From: Aadella sp043822885
Lineage (GTDB): Bacteria; Omnitrophota; Gorgyraeia; Tantalellales; Tantalellaceae
DNA: 27,894 nucleotides
Direction of reading: 5' to 3'
Assembly (NCBI GenBank): GCA_043822885.1
Contig: JBDRBI010000038.1
Location: forward strand, 1 to 27,894
The translations under genes and the position numbers were made by a program. Positions within the stretch are counted from its first letter, which is position 1. Every line of letters starts with the position of its first letter. Below are positions 15,888 to 22,229 of the stretch, piece by piece. The notes under the pieces are model-generated. The model was not told the origin of the DNA. It did no database searches and saw only the letters and a program-made list of their open reading frames with translations.

Positions 15888-16543
15888 GGATACCTATACC
15901 AAAGATAAGAGAGATCATCGAGGCGGTTAAAGCGGTTATAAAAGGGCCTTATACTTCCAGCTTTCCGAAAGAAACACATGTACCGCACAAGAATTTCAGA
16001 GGACAACCGAAATATAATGATAAAAAATGCGTCGGTTGTCTTGCCTGTATCCAGGTTTGTCCCGCTGATGCGCTTGACTATAAGGATTCGATCGATCAGG
16101 AAGAAGCTGTGAACCACACAGGGTTCACAGCGAGAAGGACCTTGTATCATTATACTGATACATGTATTTTTTGCGGGCAATGTGAAGCCGCGTGTATAGC
16201 GGATAATGAGGGAATTAAACTTTCCAATGACTGGGAACTTTCCTTTTTTGATAGAAAAGAAGCTGTTGAAAGTATTGACAAAGAACTTGAATTATGTGAA
16301 ATATGCGGCGGCGCGATCGCTTGTAAAGATCACCTTAAATGGATATCGGAGAAACTGGGTGAAATGGCATATGCAAGTCCTACCTTGTACCTATCACGTC
16401 TTAGAAATTTGGGGATCGTAGATGATAACATTGTCTCCGCCATAAGAGATTACGGACGATCCGACAGGACCAAAATTCTCTGTGCCCGCTGCAGAAGAAT
16501 AACTACCCTTACTTCAATGGAATTCGACGATACTAAAAAATAA
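15884..16543 (+). CDS. NuoI/MbhN/HycF-like ferredoxin subunit
   Basis: This 219-residue protein has two [4Fe-4S] motifs (C49, C52, C55, C59 and C94, C97, C100, C104) like NuoI, EchF, HycF and MbhN. It would carry electrons from the ferredoxin or NAD(P)H module to the small-subunit cluster. The C-terminal half has an extra possible metal site (C138, C141, C147, C200, C203), seen in some hydrogenase NuoI-like subunits. It is the last structural gene; the stop abuts an inserted repeat. Confidence 0.9.
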   Translation: MRIPIPKIREIIEAVKAVIKGPYTSSFPKETHVPHKNFRGQPKYNDKKCVGCLACIQVCPADALDYKDSIDQEEAVNHTGFTARRTLYHYTDTCIFCGQCEAACIADNEGIKLSNDWELSFFDRKEAVESIDKELELCEICGGAIACKDHLKWISEKLGEMAYASPTLYLSRLRNLGIVDDNIVSAIRDYGRSDRTKILCARCRRITTLTSMEFDDTKK

Positions 16544-16752
16544 GTAATAGTTCAGTTATGAAAAGTAAAATCGTCTCAAACTGTCATTGCGCGTGTCCTC
16601 CGAAGCCGAATAGCCTATAAATAGATTGGCGTAGGAGGGAGTCCGCCGAGGTCGGACGAAGCAATCTATATAAAAATCATAGAGATTGTTTCGCTTTGCT
16701 CGCAATGACGCAGTCTGCAGCATTTTACATCTGAAAATAACTGAACTGTTAC
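16544..16752. repeat. 209-base MITE-like element with 16-base terminal inverted repeats
   Basis: GTAATAGTTCAGTTAT (16544-16559) and ATAACTGAACTGTTAC (16737-16752) are inverted with one mismatch and mark the ends. A family-A-type palindrome (GTCATTGCG at 16583, CGCAATGAC ending 16709) is nested within. The element begins immediately after the stop of the NuoI-like gene and fills most of the 229-base gap before the protease gene. Confidence 0.75.
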
Positions 16753-16772
16753 AAAAATAAAAATAAGAGCTT

Positions 16773-17273
16773 ATGACGATCAAAGAAGAAAAAAATAAAA
16801 GGCATGATATATTTCATGCTCTTTCGAATATTATTAAAGATAGGACCGTTATTGTCGGTGTGGGCAATATCTTGCGCGGAGATGACGCTTTTGGACCGGT
16901 ACTTATAGAACAGATAAAAGACAATATTAATGCGGTTTGTATTGATGCCGGAAGCGCTCCCGAAAATTATCTTGGTAAGATAATAAAGGAAAAACCGGAT
17001 AATGTTCTTATTGTTGATGCCGCGCATATGGGCCTTGCTCCCGGGGAATATATGCTGCTCAAAAAAGACGATATTATCAGATCCGGGTTCACCACACATG
17101 ATCTGTCACCGGTCATGTTCATTGAATACCTGGAAAAAGAAACGGGAGCGGATATCTCTATGCTGGGCATTCAGCCGGAAAAAATGGATTTTGGCGAGGA
17201 AATGTCCAAAAATGTCAAAAAGACGCTTGAAGAAATAAAAAATATATTTATCCAAACAGATAAAAAGGGGTAA
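16773..17273 (+). CDS. hycI: HycI-type hydrogenase maturation endopeptidase
   Basis: This 166-residue protein belongs to the HycI/HyaD/HybD family, which removes the C-terminal extension of the large subunit once nickel is inserted. The signature GVGNILRGDDAFGP (29-42) is intact. Probable nickel-sensing residues are D38, D82 (VDAAH) and H109 (TTHDLSP). Its presence agrees with the roughly 35-residue extension beyond the last cysteine of the large subunit. It is followed two bases later by hypA. Confidence 0.92.
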   Translation: MTIKEEKNKRHDIFHALSNIIKDRTVIVGVGNILRGDDAFGPVLIEQIKDNINAVCIDAGSAPENYLGKIIKEKPDNVLIVDAAHMGLAPGEYMLLKKDDIIRSGFTTHDLSPVMFIEYLEKETGADISMLGIQPEKMDFGEEMSKNVKKTLEEIKNIFIQTDKKG

Positions 17274-17275
17274 AA

Positions 17276-17518
17276 ATGCATGAAACACATTTAATAGAAC
17301 CCATTATCAAAGGTATTTCCGAACACGCTGCTGAAGAAGGCGCCGCTTCGGTAAGTAAAGTGCACCTTAAGATCGGATACCTGACGGGCGTCAAAGAAGA
17401 TTCGTTCAAAGAGACTTTCTCCGTTCTGGCAAAAGATACTATTTTAGAGAACGCGAAACTTGAGATCACGTTCTTTCCGGGGACCAGGATAGAAGTCTTG
17501 TCATTTGATGTTGAATAA
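17276..17518 (+). CDS. hypA: HypA-like nickel chaperone lacking the zinc ribbon
   Basis: This 80-residue protein keeps the HypA N terminus MHE with the nickel-binding His2 and the nickel-domain core (KVHLKIGYLTGVKEDSF, ENAKLEITF). HypA is usually about 115 residues with two CxxC zinc motifs between that core and a final beta strand. Here there is no cysteine in the protein; the core joins directly to the final strand (PGTRIEVLSFDVE). This looks like a clean internal loss of the zinc domain rather than a truncation. AAAAAGGGG precedes the ATG. No hypB follows. Confidence 0.85.
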   Translation: MHETHLIEPIIKGISEHAAEEGAASVSKVHLKIGYLTGVKEDSFKETFSVLAKDTILENAKLEITFFPGTRIEVLSFDVE

Positions 17519-17579
17519 GACCCAAAAGACGCGCTTGTTCATTGCGTCTTCAGGGTCAATTTTCACATCGTGAAAATTG
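17519..17579. promoter_or_regulatory. Two consecutive hairpins between hypA and hypF
   Basis: GACCC-AA-AAGACGC pairs with GCGTCTT-CA-GGGTC (about 17519-17558). Directly after it, AATTTTCAC-ATC-GTGAAAATT (about 17559-17579) forms a perfect 9-base-pair hairpin. Neither is followed by a T tract, so they are not standard terminators. They may stabilise the transcript or be remnants of a palindromic insertion. Confidence 0.6.
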
Positions 17580-17592
17580 AGGGGTTATTATA

Positions 17593-18696
17593 ATGGCGGT
17601 ATTCGCGGCCGGCGCCGATATAAAAAATAGATCGCTTTTTGCCGATAAGGACAAGGTCTACTACGGACCGGATATAGGAGATCTAAGTGACGCCCTGAAT
17701 TATGAAAAGTATAGGAAGAAATCATCCATCCTGGCGCAAAAGACAGGGATCGTTCCGGGGATAATTGTCTGCGATCTTCATCCAAACTATTTTTCAACTA
17801 GATTCGCAAAAAGCGATCAAATATGGTTTGGTAAAAAACACAAACTTATCCGGGTTCAGCATCATCACGCGCATATTGCAAGCGTGATGTATGAACATGA
17901 TCTAACAGAACCTGTTATCGGCGTATCTTTTGACGGGACCGGTTATGGAACTGACGGTAATATATGGGGCGGAGAATTTCTTATTGTCTCAAAAGATGGA
18001 TTTGAAAGAAAAGGGCATCTAAAATATTATATGTTGCCCGGCGGGGAAAAAGCGGTGTCTGAACCATGGAGGATGGTCTTAAGTATACTCGGGGAAAAAG
18101 GCGTTTCTTTTCTTAAGGAACCGAAACGTGAAGAAAAAAGACGTATTCTTACCATGATATCAAAAAAAATAAATTCACCATTGACTTCAAGTGCCGGCAG
18201 GCTCTTTGACGCGGCAGCCGCGCTTTTAGGGATATGTGAATACGCGGCATACGAAGCCGAAGGGCCCATAAAACTTGAAGCATTATGCGGCGAAGGTATA
18301 GAAGAAGGCTATAGTTATGATGTTCTTGATGAGGATGAATGTAAAGTGATCGATATGGGGAATGTTTTTCTAGAGATGGCGCAAGACATAGAGAACGGGA
18401 AAAACACATCGGAAATCGCTGCCAAATTTCATAATTCTATGATAGATGTTATTGTTGATACCGTAAAGAACATATCCAGACAATATCATATAAAAGATAT
18501 CGCGCTTTCGGGAGGAGTTTTCCAAAATTATTATTTACATGAACATGTGATGAAAAAACTGGAACAGGCGCGGTATAATGTTTTTACGAACAAGAAAACC
18601 CCGATAAACGATCTTAATATATCGCTCGGGCAATATTATGCCGCGAGACATGGAGACGCCACCCATTTAATTCAAAATAGTAGGGGCAATTCATGA
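17593..18696 (+). CDS. hypF: HypF C-terminal (Kae1-like carbamoyltransferase) domain as a stand-alone protein
   Basis: This 367-residue protein aligns with only the last half of HypF, which is normally about 750 residues. Visible signatures are GADIKN, IGDL, CDLHPNYFSTR, VQHHHAHIAS (88-97), DGTGYGTDGNIWGGEF (114-129), EPWRM and ALSGGVFQN. The acylphosphatase, zinc-finger and YrdC-like domains are absent, and an in-frame stop lies 15 bases upstream of the ATG, which has GAGGGG (17580-17584) as Shine-Dalgarno. HypF makes the thiocyanate group used for the cyanide ligands; without the YrdC part another protein must supply carbamoyl-adenylate. The last residues are encoded by a palindromic repeat. 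Confidence 0.9.
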   Translation: MAVFAAGADIKNRSLFADKDKVYYGPDIGDLSDALNYEKYRKKSSILAQKTGIVPGIIVCDLHPNYFSTRFAKSDQIWFGKKHKLIRVQHHHAHIASVMYEHDLTEPVIGVSFDGTGYGTDGNIWGGEFLIVSKDGFERKGHLKYYMLPGGEKAVSEPWRMVLSILGEKGVSFLKEPKREEKRRILTMISKKINSPLTSSAGRLFDAAAALLGICEYAAYEAEGPIKLEALCGEGIEEGYSYDVLDEDECKVIDMGNVFLEMAQDIENGKNTSEIAAKFHNSMIDVIVDTVKNISRQYHIKDIALSGGVFQNYYLHEHVMKKLEQARYNVFTNKKTPINDLNISLGQYYAARHGDATHLIQNSRGNS

Positions 18697-18718
18697 ATTG
18701 CCCCTACATTTTTTATTT
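18680..18718 (+). terminator. Intrinsic-terminator-like palindrome overlapping the hypF stop
   Basis: GTAGGGGCAATTC (18680-18692) pairs perfectly with GAATTGCCCCTAC (18695-18707), followed by ATTTTTTATTT. The hypF TGA (18694-18696) lies in the loop and stem. The palindrome type is common as a dispersed repeat in many bacterial genomes, so it could be a repeat, a terminator or both. Confidence 0.6.
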
Positions 18719-18766
18719 CTTAATGAAATAGGTAACGTCCCCATTTTCCACAAGCGTGAGGTAAAC

Positions 18767-19000
18767 ATGTGTTTAGCGGTTCCCGCAAAAGTAGAAAAAG
18801 TAGAAAAGCAATCAGCTGTTGTTGATTTCGGCGGTGTGCGGAAAAGGATATCTTTAGGGATACAAACGGGTGTATCTAAAGGAGATTATGTTCTTGTGCA
18901 CGCGGGATTTGCCATAGGAAAAGTTAAAGAGAAAGAAGCAGAAGACACAAGACTGGCATTAGAAGAGCTTAAAAACGCGGTAAATGCTATTAAAACATAA
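18767..19000 (+). CDS. hypC: HypC hydrogenase maturation chaperone
   Basis: This 77-residue protein starts with MCLAVPAKV, with the essential Cys2 of HypC, and has the family motif FGGVRKRISL. HypC binds HypD and carries the Fe(CN)2CO group to the large subunit. ATG 18767 is required because Cys2 must follow the initiator methionine, and GAGG sits five bases upstream. It may be separated from hypF by a terminator-like palindrome. Confidence 0.95.
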   Translation: MCLAVPAKVEKVEKQSAVVDFGGVRKRISLGIQTGVSKGDYVLVHAGFAIGKVKEKEAEDTRLALEELKNAVNAIKT

Positions 19001-19021
19001 TCGATCACGATATTTATTTTT

Positions 19022-20041
19022 ATGAGAATGGACAAAAAGATCAGACTTATGGAAGTATGCGGTACGCATACCATGGCTATCGCCCGATCAGGCATAAAAA
19101 AGCTTTTGCCTAAAGAGATAGAGCTTATTTCCGGGCCCGGTTGCCCCGTATGCGTAACGGCACAGGAAGATATCGATAGAGCTGTCGGGATAGCGGGTAT
19201 AAAGAACGTAATTATCACCAGTTTTGGTGATATGATACGCGTGCCGGGAACTTCGATGAGCCTCGAAGACGCCAGGCTAGGCGGAGCGGATGTGCGCATG
19301 GTATATTCTTGCATGGATGCTTTAGATATCGCCGAAAGAAATCCGTCAAAAAAAGTCGTTTTTATCGGCGTAGGATTCGAAACCACCGCGCCTACCATTG
19401 CCGCTACGGTACTGGAAGCAAAAAAACGCGGAGTAAAGAATTTTTTTGTATTATCTGATTTTAAAGCGGTATTCCCCGCGCTCGAAGTGATCGCGTCATC
19501 GGATAAAGTAAAAGTTGACGGGTTTATATGTCCGGGACATGTCAGCGTGATCACGGGAAGTGCTCCTTATAAAAACATCGCGGGCCGCTATAAAATGCCG
19601 TGCGTAATAACAGGATTCGAGGATGATGATATTCTGAAAGGCATAAAAGCTCTTATCGAACAGATCAAAAAAGGAAAAAGCGAGGTCGAAATAGCATATA
19701 AAAGGGCCGTAACAAAAAACGGTAATATCAAAGCGAAAAACGTGTTGAACAAAGTTTTTGAAATTAAAGACGCCCAGTGGCGCGGGATCGGCATCATAAA
19801 AAAAAGCGGCCTGAAATTAAAAAAAACATATGCTGAGTTTGATGCAAAGAAACATTTTAAGATCAAAATACGTAAAAGCGTTTCACCGAAAGGATGTATT
19901 TGCGGCGAGGTTCTGCAGGGCATAAAAAACCCTTCGCTTTGCGGGCTTTTCGGAAAAAAATGCACACCGCGTAATCCCATAGGGCCGTGCATGGTCTCAT
20001 CGGAAGGCACTTGCGCGGCATGGTATAGGTATGGTGGATAG
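19022..20041 (+). CDS. hypD: HypD hydrogenase maturation iron-sulfur protein
   Basis: This 339-residue protein carries the HypD signatures MEVCGTHTMAIARSG, SGPGCPVCVT, TSFGDMIRVPG, GFETTAPTIA, CPGHVS and a C-terminal cysteine set (GCICGEVLQGI, CGLFGKKCTP, GPCMVSSEGTCAAWY) for its [4Fe-4S] cluster. HypD is the scaffold on which the Fe(CN)2CO moiety is built with HypC, HypE and HypF. It is slightly shorter than usual (about 360), mainly at the N terminus. No clear Shine-Dalgarno precedes ATG 19022; ATG 19028 is an alternative. Confidence 0.95.
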   Translation: MRMDKKIRLMEVCGTHTMAIARSGIKKLLPKEIELISGPGCPVCVTAQEDIDRAVGIAGIKNVIITSFGDMIRVPGTSMSLEDARLGGADVRMVYSCMDALDIAERNPSKKVVFIGVGFETTAPTIAATVLEAKKRGVKNFFVLSDFKAVFPALEVIASSDKVKVDGFICPGHVSVITGSAPYKNIAGRYKMPCVITGFEDDDILKGIKALIEQIKKGKSEVEIAYKRAVTKNGNIKAKNVLNKVFEIKDAQWRGIGIIKKSGLKLKKTYAEFDAKKHFKIKIRKSVSPKGCICGEVLQGIKNPSLCGLFGKKCTPRNPIGPCMVSSEGTCAAWYRYGG

Positions 20042-20064
20042 TGAAAAGGTAAAAAGAATACATC

Positions 20065-20157
20065 GTCATTGCGAGCGAAGCGAAGCAATCTGCATAAAGG
20101 CGAATATTTCATAGATTGCTTCGTCGTCCTTCGGACTCCTCGCAATCAGGCTATATC
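20065..20157. repeat. Palindromic repeat, family A-like short copy
   Basis: It opens with GTCATTGCGAGCGAAGCGAAGC and closes with the imperfect complement GACTCCTCGCAATCAGGC. A central pair AGCAATCT / AGATTGCT is visible. It lies between hypD and hypE next to a second full copy. Confidence 0.75.
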
Positions 20158-20162
20158 GCAAT

Positions 20163-20311
20163 GTCATTGCGAGCGAACGTAGTGAGCGCGGCAATCCCTT
20201 TGGGGTGGATATACGCGATTTATTGGGAGTATATATTCACTATAGAGATTGCTTCGGTCGTTTCACTCCCTCGCAATGACATATTGGTAGTTGCGACACA
20301 GCCTGAATGAC
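20163..20311. repeat. Dispersed palindromic repeat, family A copy 3
   Basis: The core 20163-20280 differs from 7736-7853 by only a few bases and is followed by one 31-base tail (20281-20311) ending ACACAGCCTGAATGAC. With the 20065 copy it fills the 299-base gap between hypD and hypE; nothing else is seen there. Confidence 0.88.
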
Positions 20312-20340
20312 GGAGTTAACCAGGTTAGAAAAACATTATT

Positions 20341-21327
20341 ATGAACATAATCACACTTGCACATGGGGCCGGCGGGAGTTCGATGCATGAGATCATAGAG
20401 TTCCTCCGTTCAAAGTTCTCGAATAGGATACTTAACGAGATGTCCGATGCTGCTGAACTCGATATATCCCGGACGAGGCTGGCTTTTAGTACGGATTCAT
20501 TCGTTATAAAACCTTTATTCTTCCCGGGAGGCGATATAGGGAAACTGGCGGTTTGCGGAACGGTAAACGATCTATTAATGAGGGGCGCGAAGCCGCTATA
20601 TATATCGCTTGCATTCATAGTGGAAGAAGGACTTGAATTTCCTACGTTTGAAAAGATAGTAGATTCTATACGCAAAGCTTCCCGCAGGGCCGGGGTAAAA
20701 ATAGTTACGGGAGATTTTAAGGTTGTGGAAAAAGGCGCGGCTGATAAGATATTCATAAACACGGCAGGCATTGGGGTCATAGAACATAAAATAAGGAAAG
20801 TAGGCGTGAAAGCTGAACGGGGGGACGCCATAATGATCAACGGCGGGATAGCCGAACATGGCATGGCGGTATTAAATGCCAGGGAAGGCCTGGGTTTTGA
20901 ATCCGGTATTAAAAGCGATTGTTGCAGCCTTAATCTTGAGGTAAGTAAATGCTTGGAACGGGCGAAGTATATCAGCGTCATGCGTGATCCCACGCGGGGC
21001 GGATTAGCGACGACTTTGAACGAAATAGCGAATACGTCCGATCTTGGTATTGAGATCTATGAGAAAGATATCCCGATCAAGAGAAATGTAAAAAATATAT
21101 GTGATATTCTGGGATTTGATCCGCTATATGTAGCAAATGAAGGTAAGTTTGTTTGTTTTACCGCAAAAAGAGACGCTGAGAGGATCAAAAAAGCGACCGG
21201 ATCAAAGATGAGGATAATAGGTGAGGTCACCGGAAAGCACAAAAAGGAAGTTTACCTGAGAACGCGTGTGGGATCCAGCCGTATATTGCCTATGCTGGAA
21301 GCCGATCAGCTTCCAAGAATATGCTGA
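20341..21327 (+). CDS. hypE: HypE carbamoyl dehydratase
   Basis: This 328-residue protein is a PurM-like ATP-dependent enzyme that converts the carbamoyl group delivered by HypF to a thiocyanate on its C-terminal cysteine. The essential C-terminal PRIC motif ends in C328. Other HypE features are AHGAGGSSM, STDSFVIKP, GTVNDLLMRGAKP, GDFKVVEKGAADK and RDPTRGGLATTLNE. Full length for the family. No strong Shine-Dalgarno is visible at ATG 20341. Confidence 0.95.
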   Translation: MNIITLAHGAGGSSMHEIIEFLRSKFSNRILNEMSDAAELDISRTRLAFSTDSFVIKPLFFPGGDIGKLAVCGTVNDLLMRGAKPLYISLAFIVEEGLEFPTFEKIVDSIRKASRRAGVKIVTGDFKVVEKGAADKIFINTAGIGVIEHKIRKVGVKAERGDAIMINGGIAEHGMAVLNAREGLGFESGIKSDCCSLNLEVSKCLERAKYISVMRDPTRGGLATTLNEIANTSDLGIEIYEKDIPIKRNVKNICDILGFDPLYVANEGKFVCFTAKRDAERIKKATGSKMRIIGEVTGKHKKEVYLRTRVGSSRILPMLEADQLPRIC

Positions 21328-21351
21328 ACCGAATAATCGAAGGTGCTTATT

Positions 21352-22062
21352 ATGAAAACTGAATTAATGATCCTATGTATTACCGCTCTTTCTATAGGAT
21401 TTATCCATACTTTGGTAGGGCCGGACCATTATCTTCCTTTTATTATGATGAAACGCGCCAGAAATTGGTCTATTGCCAAAACCATGGTTATAACTTTTTT
21501 TTGCGGTGTGGGGCATATAATGAGCTCTGTTCTTTTGGGAGCTATAGGTATCGTATTCGGCATAGGTGTTATGAAGCTTGAGGTCTTTGAGGCTTTCAGG
21601 GGAAACATCGCGGCATGGGCTTTGATCGGGTTCGGGTTAGCTTATTTTATCTGGGGACTGCATAGAGCTGTCAAAAACAAAAAGCACACTCATATCCATA
21701 TTCATTCGATAGGAGAAAAACATTCTCATACGCACGCTCATTCGGGGAAACACGGGCATGTGCATTCAACGGACAGAAAGAGCATAACGCCGTGGGTCCT
21801 TTTTACTATTTTTGTGCTCGGCCCCTGCGAACCTTTAATACCGCTGCTTATGTATCCCGCGGCCAAAAACAGTATGCACGGACTTTTTATCGTTACCGCG
21901 ATATTCGGAGCGGCTACCATAATGACGATGCTGGGTATGGTGCTACTCTCGTCATGGGGTATTACCTTTGTGCGCTTAGGAAAACTTGAACGTTATGTGC
22001 ACGCGATAGCGGGAGGGACGATATGTCTCTCGGGGCTGGCCATACAAGTTTTTGGACTTTAA
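21352..22062 (+). CDS. NicO/UreH-like membrane metal transporter with His-rich loop
   Basis: This 236-residue protein has about six transmembrane helices and the HTLVGPDH motif (19-26) near its N terminus, typical of the NicO/UreH/SulP-accessory group that includes nickel permeases. A cytoplasmic or exposed loop (112-138) contains 11 histidines. The second half has LGPCEPLIPLLMYPA. Position right after hypE suggests nickel supply to the hydrogenase; efflux (RcnA-like) or another metal remains possible. ATG 21352 with GAAGG upstream is preferred over GTG 21343. Confidence 0.8.
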   Translation: MKTELMILCITALSIGFIHTLVGPDHYLPFIMMKRARNWSIAKTMVITFFCGVGHIMSSVLLGAIGIVFGIGVMKLEVFEAFRGNIAAWALIGFGLAYFIWGLHRAVKNKKHTHIHIHSIGEKHSHTHAHSGKHGHVHSTDRKSITPWVLFTIFVLGPCEPLIPLLMYPAAKNSMHGLFIVTAIFGAATIMTMLGMVLLSSWGITFVRLGKLERYVHAIAGGTICLSGLAIQVFGL

Positions 22063-22071
22063 AAAAATATC

Positions 22072-22099
22072 TTGACAAAATATTTTTATCATGTAAAAT
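22072..22099 (+). promoter_or_regulatory. Sigma70-type promoter of the glnN leader
   Basis: TTGACA (22072-22077) and TAAAAT (22094-22099) are separated by 16 bases. The predicted start near 22106 places the first leader hairpin at the very 5' end of the transcript. Confidence 0.75.
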
Positions 22100-22106
22100 A
22101 ACTCAT

Positions 22107-22147
22107 GAACACGGAGAAGTGTTCAAAGAGTTAAGCAAAGAGGCGTT
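22107..22147 (+). promoter_or_regulatory. Candidate ANTAR-responsive dual-hairpin leader before glnN
   Basis: Hairpin P1 is GAACAC-GGAGAA-GTGTTC (22107-22124), a perfect 6-base-pair stem with a six-base loop. Candidate P2 is AAGC-AAAGAG-GCGTT (22133-22147, one bulged G), whose six-base loop has the A1 and G4 of ANTAR-bound hexaloops. P2 overlaps the 5' arm of the terminator, so the two are mutually exclusive. P1 has G at loop position 1, which is a departure from the consensus. Confidence 0.5.
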
Positions 22148-22172
22148 CAGAGGATGAACGCCTCTTTTATTT
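22137..22172 (+). terminator. Intrinsic terminator (attenuator) in the glnN leader
   Basis: AAAGAGGCGTTC (22137-22148) pairs perfectly with GAACGCCTCTTT (22156-22167) around a seven-base loop and is followed by TATTTAT. It lies between the promoter and glnN, 58 bases before the ATG, so it must be bypassed for expression. Confidence 0.8.
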
Positions 22173-22229
22173 ATGTTGCGTAAATCAGCGTTCTTGATAA
22201 AATAAGAAGTAATAAACTTAGGAGGAAAG

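Noticed and set aside
22107..22172. Glutamine riboswitch (glnA RNA motif) before glnN
   Set aside because: I could not match its conserved core; the layout of two hairpins and a terminator next to an ANTAR gene fits antitermination better.
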